The position numbers were made by a program, and so were the translations under genes. Positions 57,677 through 64,000 of a DNA stretch of 64,000 nt are shown here, piece after piece. The stretch's first letter is position 1. Each line of letters starts with the position of its first letter. Below the pieces are notes generated by a model that did no database searches, was not told the DNA's origin, and saw nothing but the letters and a program-made list of their open reading frames with translations. The stretch comes from Cyathus striatus (Eukaryota > Basidiomycota > Agaricomycetes > Agaricales > Nidulariaceae): contig JAOVFP010000006.1 of assembly GCA_025738555.1 (NCBI GenBank), positions 2,480,001 through 2,544,000 on the forward strand, written 5' to 3'.

Positions 57677-60600
57677 ATGGCTTCCGGAATATTTCCGAAT
57701 GCTAAAAACTTTGCCGTTAATCAACCAAATATGATTGATAACTCATTCCACTATGTCAATTCACAGGTCAATTAACTTGTTGCGTTTGTAGACCATCAGT
57801 CATATAATAACTTATTGTAGGTTAATATAGTCAATAACATGAAAGATGGGCGCTTGTCACCAATCACATATACAGCTCCATCAACAAGTCAGATGTTTAC
57901 AGGACAGGAACAATATCTTGAAACATTGAAGAGACATTTTAAGTCTGAAAATCCAAATAATTTATCAAGAAGATACTTTCTTCTATATGGAATGGGAGGA
58001 ATTGGAAAGACCCAAATATGTCTAAAGTTCATGGATGAAATGGATGAATAGTATGTGAAATAAATTTATAACCAAATATGATACTTATTCCTGTTTAGTT
58101 TTGAATACAAATTTTGGATTGATACCACTTCAGAAGAGAGTGTTGTACAAAGCCTTAAGGATATTCACAAGATGCATTTAATTGGTTATTCAACAGAATT
58201 CTCTTCAGCCACAGTTTTGAATTGGATATCAAGTCTGAAGTGCACATGGTTTATGATCTTTGACAATGCTGATGGATCTCCAAAGATTGTTGAAAATTTT
58301 CTTCCACCTGGGAGTAGGGGAAACATTCTAATCACAAGTCGAAATCATGAGCTGAGAAGAATAACAGCAACTGAAAACTCAATGGAAGTTACTGAGATGA
58401 ATCAAGAAATTGCTGTACAGCTGCTTCTCAAAGCAAGTGGACTATCTGAGCAAGTAGATGAATATCAAAATATAGCAAATAAAATAGTATCAGAACTTTA
58501 TGGTCTTCCATTGGCTATTGATCAAGCTGGGGCCTTTATTATGTCTGAAGGCTGTGATATTTCTGAATTTTTGGACATATACAAGATGCAGAGAGAGAAT
58601 TTAATGAACAACAAAACATTTTGTGGTGCATCAAAATATGACAAGACTGTTTATGGAACCTGGGAAATCTCTTATCAGAAGATAGTTGAAATGTCTAATG
58701 ATGAAAAAAGATATGATACAGCATATGCAGCTAAATATGCACTTGTTCTAATAAATATTTGTGCTTTTTTACACCATGAAAACATTCCTCACTTATTGTT
58801 TCAAAGGGCAGCTGAAAATTATAATGAAAATACAGTTTCATTGATTAAAAATATAGATCAAGCTTTTTTTAATATCAACCAAAAAAAGAAATGGAATAAT
58901 AAAGTATTTACAAAGGCATCTGGAATGCTCTTTTCATATGCTTTAATAAAAATACATTTAAAAGCCAAATGTCACAGTCTTCATCCACTAGTTCAACATT
59001 GGTGTCATGATAGATTAACTATGAAAGACAAAGAGATGTGGATTTTCAATGCCATTGAAATAGTAGCAACTTCAATAAAATATTACCAAACAGTAGAAGA
59101 ATATATGTATAATCAAGCAATTGTAATTCATATTCTAAAAATTGTATCAAATGAAGATGTATTACACAGGTGTAAAAACTACAAACTACTATGGAATCTG
59201 GCAATTGCACTAAGAAGAACAGGAATGATTGAAAAAGAATCAATTATACAAGCAATAATTGTAAAAATTACTAAGCAAACTCTTGGTGAAGAACACCCAG
59301 ACACCCTTTCTAGTATGGGCAATCTTGCAACTACACACAGGGAGCTTGGAAAATGGAAAGAAGCAGAAGAGTTGGGAGTGAAAGTACTGGAAATAAGAAC
59401 CAGAGTTCTTGGAAGAGAGGACCCAGACACCCTTTCAAGTATGGCCAATCTTGCAGTTACATACAGTGATCTTGGGAAATTGAAAGAAGCAGAAGAGTTG
59501 AAAGTGCAAGTACTGGAAATGGGAACCAGAATTCTTGGAAAAGAGCATCCAGACACCCTGAGGAGTATGGTCAATCTTGCAAATACATACAGGGAGCTTG
59601 GGAGATCAAAAGAAGCAGAAGAGTTGGGAGTGCAAGTACTAGAAATGAGAACCAGAATTCTTGGAAAAGAGCATCCAGACACTCTGAGGAGTATGGTCAA
59701 TCTTGCAAATACATACAGGGAGCATGGAAAATCAAAAGAAGCAGAAGAGTTGGAAGTGCAAGTACTGGAAATGAGAATTAGAATTCTTGGAAGAGAGCAC
59801 CCAGACACCCTGATGAGTATGGGCATTCTTGCAAATACATACAGTGAGCTTGGAAAATCAAAAGAAGCAGAAGAGTTGGAAGTGCAAGTACTGGAAATGA
59901 GAACCAGAATTCTTGGAAAAGAGCACCCACACACCCTTTCAAGTATGGGCAACCTTGCAAATAGATACAGGGAACTTGGGAGATCAAAAGAAGCAGAAGA
60001 GTTGGGAGTGCAAGTACTAGAAATGAGAACCAGAATTCTTGGAAAAGAGCACCCACACACCCTGATGAGTATGGGCAATCTTGCAACTACATACAGGGAA
60101 CTTGGAAAATTGAAAGAAGCAGAAGAGTTGGAAGTGCAAGTACTGGAAATGAGAACCAGAATTCTTGGTGAAGATCATCCAGGCACACTTATAAGTATGG
60201 CCAATCTTGCTTGCATTTATCATCTTCTTCAAAAATTAAATGAGGCTGAAGTATTACAAAAATCAGTTTTAAATATGTGCAATAAATTACTTGGAAATGA
60301 GCATCCATACACTCTTAAAACTATGACTTATCTAGCAGAAACATACTGCAGTCTTCATAAATTTACTGAAGCAGAAAGTATTGGGATACAGACTATTGAA
60401 ATGCAGAAAAAAATTCTTGGTGAATGGCATCCTGATACTCTTCAGAGTATGAACAATCTGGCAAGAACATACTCTTGCCTTCAAAAATTGAATGAAGCAG
60501 GGGAGTTTGGTATAAGAACTCTATATTTAAGAACTCAAATACTGGGTGAGAATCATCCCAGAACTCTTGAAAGTATGAGCAACTTATCAGATACATACCT

Positions 60601-60958
60601 GAAAGAGAGAAGTTGGGAGGAGGCTGAAACACTGCAAGAAAAGGCCTTTCAAATCACATCTAAAGCCTTTGGAGATAAACATATATTAACATTAACAGCT
60701 TTGTATAAGCTGGGATGCACATATTGGCACACTAACAAACTTGAAGAGGCAGAGAAGTTGATGCAAGAAGTTGTGGAGGGAAGGAAGCAAGCTCATGAAA
60801 CTGATGATCCACGTGTACTAGAATGCATTGATGCATTATGGCAAATACAAAATGAAATTAATGAAAGAAATAGCAGGCAAAAAGAGATAAATCTGAAAAA
60901 ACCCAAATCAAATATCTTGAAAACAGCTAAACAGAGAATTAAGCAAATTTTTAAGTAG
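57677..60958 (+). CDS. NLR-like STAND protein: NB-ARC + 12 TPR, 1059 aa
   Basis: Exons 57677-57766, 57821-58050 and 58099-60958 join in frame (3180 nt), with intron positions identical to the left copy. N terminus MASGIFPNAKNFAVNQPNMI. Walker A GMGGIGKTQ, Walker B-like CTWFMIFDNAD, sensor GNILITSRN and YGLPLAIDQAGAF are all present, followed by the winged-helix-like HSLHPLVQHWC and twelve 42-residue TPRs. An 11-codon net difference near 58820 (VSLIKN insertion) distinguishes it from the left copy. The C terminus carries an extra basic tail (KKPKSNILKTAKQRIKQIFK) that the left copy lost through a one-base shift. Intracellular sensor ATPase by family; trigger and effector unknown. Confidence 0.86.
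59291..60802 (+). repeat. Twelve 126-bp TPR-coding repeats
   Basis: Units 3-7 are close to identical at DNA level. This copy prefers Ser in the ELGKSKEAEE position where the left copy has Trp, and ILGKEHP joins throughout. Units 8-12 match units 7-11 of the left copy one to one, so the extra unit arose in the conserved block. Confidence 0.85.
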
Positions 60959-62170
60959 TTTAATGATTTATGTACATGTGTAATAGTATCAAGATAGTAT
61001 GTCATGTATTCATTTCCTATTGCAACTTTATCTAATTATTCAATCATACAATCATAAGCTACATGTGTTAAGCTGTTGAGCAACTGGTAAGTATATGGCC
61101 AGAAATATCAGAAATAGTTTAAATTAGAGAATTGTTGAGAGTCACATTCAATTGGATGAGGTCTTTACACTCCTCTCTAAATTCCTTCCAGAGTCTGGAT
61201 GAAATTTTTTGACTCCCCAGAAAGTCTGAGAAATTTCCATGGACTCTGGGTGTAGTCTGAGCAGACTAATTTTGGCAGAGACACCTGTCAAATTTTAGTT
61301 TTCCAATCTGAATGGTTGCTGGATTAATTCCACATGGAATCTGCATAACTGGCTAAATTCCTTTTTTCAGCTAGAATTCTGGTGGAATTTGCTTTACTGG
61401 ATTCTGCCTGGAATACATTCAGTCCAACTAGAGTCTGGTTGGCTTGTATTATTTTAAATACTTACTTACTTATTTTTATTAAAAATTAATATGCAGTTCA
61501 CAGTGTGGTTTGAACCAGAAGCATTGCAACAAATATCTAATTATTATTCACACAATAGCACACATAACCACTACACTATAAAAACATTATTTAAAACCCC
61601 ACATATATATTACACTATATCTAGTTTGTGCACATGCATGTGTTGTGTGCACCCAGCAAATTCCATTACATCCACATCACAATGCCACAAAATTTACCAA
61701 CCACCTCACCCCTCACCCTCCCTCACCCCTTCCTCCCCCACTCTTTTCTTCTCCTCCCCTCCCTCATTCATCTGCTCTCTTCCCCTCCCCACTGCCCATC
61801 AAGGTCCAACAACTTCAGGAAAATCCGAGATACATAATTTTATATAATGTAAACAATATTCATTACTGTGCTGTCTATCTATAGGTACAGTTAGAAGTGG
61901 GTTATATGGTTCACTCTCACTTGAAATGAACATTAAAACGAATATATTGTATAAATACTATATTAAACTACAAGACCAACAAGTATGTAGTAGTATTATT
62001 TAATATATGAAGTTCAAGTCAGTCAGCAAAGATGGCCAAGAAAGCAGTACTCAACAGGATGAGGTTAGACTACTCATTTACCCCTCCATCTCATCGAAAT
62101 TGAGGAGACTTAGAGCATTGTTTGAGACTGGAATGGCACCTTTGGAGTGTGTGCTGCCATGAGAATATAT
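60959..62170. other. CpG-poor flank with a possible small element
   Basis: 61140-61450 is full of imperfect repeats of AGAATTCTGGTGGAATT, GGATTCTGCCTGGAAT and AGTCTG(G/A)(A/G) words, perhaps a MITE. 61690-61800 is a pyrimidine-rich tract. No gene supported. Confidence 0.35.
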
Positions 62171-62229
62171 CAGTGATGAGAAAAACAGACAACTAAATAG
62201 CAATATACACAGTCTTAACATAACAATTG

Positions 62230-63988
62230 TGCATCATATGGTGGTATTTACTTTTGCTGCTGGCACGAATATTGCCCAAGAACTCAATGTGATCTCTATA
62301 AACATCAGTGAGAAAGTCTGCACTGAATTCACTGTATGAATGTGGCTCCAACCCATCCTTCCAATCATTCAGACAAGAATATATCTAGCTAGGTATCAAT
62401 TTACATTAACAGTATCAGATAGTATAAATACTTACCATTGTCTTAACAAGGGCAAGCATTGCTGCTGGAATTTCAAGCTCATTTTTGCCCACTGCATCAG
62501 TGGCCATTGATGAAAATCAGTGCATATGTTTAGCTGCAAGAGGCTTCTGTTTTGCCTTAAACATTCCATCTCACAGCAGTGTAATGAGAGCAGGGTGCTG
62601 AAATGGTTTTCCACTGTCAACTTCACCAGTCTTATATTACATTATAAGTATGAGATATTAATTACGAGAGCACATAGTGGTTTTTCAGAATATATATATG
62701 TAGTTTGTGTCATAAGCCCGACGACATGGCGATGACACTGCTCATATTCAAGGAAATCAAGTCTGTATTGGGCAGATACCTTCGCCTCAGCCTTATTCTT
62801 CAGTTTTCCACAAGTATCAGCCAAGTGTTGCACTATCTGTGCAAGAGATTAGAAATAAAGTGTGTAAAGGTATTCTGTATGCACCAGAAAAGAAACCTGA
62901 GTGCCAAATTCAAGGTTCTCTGAGAAGTGAGTGGTGAGGTGGGAGGAACCCAGTTGTTGAGCAACTTTGCACAATATTTTGCAGTAGGGTTTATAGCATT
63001 CATCGAGGATAATAAATGTGTTTTTAAACAGTGAATTACCTATTACTTCATGTATAGCCAACCAAATTGTTGTCTGAAGAGTGGAAGGCTGCTCCTTCAG
63101 CTTGATGTAAGACTGACCAGGAAAGGGTGGCACATAATGTGCACTACCATCCCAGCCTTGGTTGTGCTGGCATATAAGAGCAGCATGGAGAGCAGTGTCA
63201 TCAGCAGCCACATCACAACAATGATGGCTAGATTTGGTGTGCTTGTACAATGCCTGGGGGGATATACAATGAATATGTGAGCAAGTGAATAAGTGGAACA
63301 AATGTACTGTGTTCTTTGTATGATGACTTTTCTTTGCTGGAGTAGTCTTCCATGAGGGTAGTTCTGCACAACATGCATTGGCATGACTCTGAATAGGTAA
63401 TGTTAAGAGAAACACACAAGAATCAAATTATATCAAGCTTACTGTAGGTTTTTGATGGGCCACATGCTCACTCTCACTGTCTTTAGTTTCCTTGTCCAAC
63501 TCATCACTGATGTCAATCGCCACTTTGATTTCATCACTGAGACCACTGTCATTAGCCTGATCCCAACTAATATCACCTTCGGCATCAACATGCATAGGCT
63601 CATCTTCAAAGTTATATGGGTTTGTATCAACAGCTGCCACATCATTGTCCTTGTCACCATCTTCTCTATGCTCTGTATCACTGGGTTTGTTCCTGGTATT
63701 TGAGGTATGGTGTGTATCCCACTGAGCATGCTATAAAGTAGTATGTCCAGTTATTAATCAATCACCATGAGAGCTAACAATGCTTACCTCTGCTAATAAC
63801 TTATGTTTCAATCCAACGGCATCCATTCCATCCAGATCATTGGATTCATCACCATCAACTACCAACAATGCATCTGAGTTTGAACCCTTCTCATTATCCA
63901 ATGATTCAAAATTGGATGGTATCATTGGGAATTTGGGTGGTTGTATGGAGACAGTCTCTGCAGCTGGGGTGTGAAAAGTGAGTGACAC
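62230..63988 (-). CDS. DUF6532-type gene, 5' end beyond right edge
   Basis: Minus-strand exons near 63988-63786 (Ser/Asp-rich, ending LKHKLLAE with donor GTAAGC), 63731-63443 (acidic, ending EHVAHQKPT with donor GTAAGC), 63391-62900, 62845-62710, 62560-62436 and 62400-62255. The diagnostic stretch is in the last ones: TIWLAIHEVIGNSLFKNTF, VAQQLGSSHLTTHFSENLEF, LADTCGKLKNKAEAKVSAQY, NELEIPAAMLALVKTM and FSADFLTDVYRDHIEFLGNI. This is the order seen in Agaricomycete DUF6532 proteins (EIP-x-AMLAL-x-x-T near the end). Function unknown. A stop before SSMATDAVGKNELE and uncertain exon joins suggest it may be decayed; the start is not in the window. Confidence 0.55.
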
Positions 63989-64000
63989 TACTAGCTAGGT

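Larger units (their letters stand above)
50090..61130 (+). repeat. Segmental duplication, right copy
   Basis: Head-to-tail partner of 26140-33955. Gene order, intron positions and most spacer sequence are the same. It retains the full coiled-coil gene and about 1 kb downstream of it that the left copy lost. Confidence 0.8.

Overview
The window looks like nuclear DNA of a filamentous basidiomycete, most likely an Agaricomycete. Genes carry short GT-AG introns (48-66 nt where I could place them by reading frame). The families present (DUF6534 membrane proteins, a DUF6532 gene, an Ulp1-protease/transposase-type element gene, NB-ARC/TPR proteins, a Ser/Thr-rich single-pass membrane protein) fit that group. 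All family names come from reading motifs and from memory; no database was searched.

Layout. 1-4.5 kb: a multi-exon element gene on the minus strand (Ulp1-like peptidase, zinc finger, transposase-like half), running off the left edge. 6.0-9.3 kb: a four-exon membrane protein gene with an unusual 1.5-kb intron. 10.2-10.6 kb: a tRNA-like fragment and a small retroposed insertion with poly(A) and an 11-bp target duplication. 10.8-24.1 kb: three tandem DUF6534 paralogues plus one remnant, all minus strand. The third is split by a 4.74-kb TIR element (9-bp target duplication) built almost wholly of repeats. 24.1-26.1 kb: degenerate tandem repeats and a strong hairpin.

26.1-33.95 kb and 50.1-61.1 kb are two head-to-tail copies of a segmental duplication. 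Each holds a serine-rich coiled-coil protein gene followed by an NLR-like NB-ARC/TPR gene. In the left copy the coiled-coil gene is frameshifted, internally deleted and truncated; in the right copy it is full length (1336 aa). Both NLR genes are open (986 and 1059 aa) but differ in TPR number (11 and 12).

Between the copies, 33.95-50.1 kb is a CpG-poor, repeat-rich stretch. It holds a tRNA-like sequence, LTR-like fragments, minisatellites, MITEs with clear TIRs and target duplications, a Tc1/mariner-type transposase gene, a multi-copy-type gene of unknown function, and two ~1.2-kb elements with 8-bp target duplications that share TIRs and each encode a BED-like zinc finger. The right end (62.2-64 kb) has a DUF6532-type gene running off the edge.

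The NLR-like proteins would act as intracellular signal-sensing STAND ATPases; the DUF6534 proteins are multi-pass membrane proteins of unknown ligand. Much of the rest is mobile DNA in several stages of decay. The best candidates for something not yet described are the zinc-finger-encoding 1.2-kb TIR elements, the repeat-only 4.74-kb element, and the duplicated NLR locus with homogenised TPR repeats.
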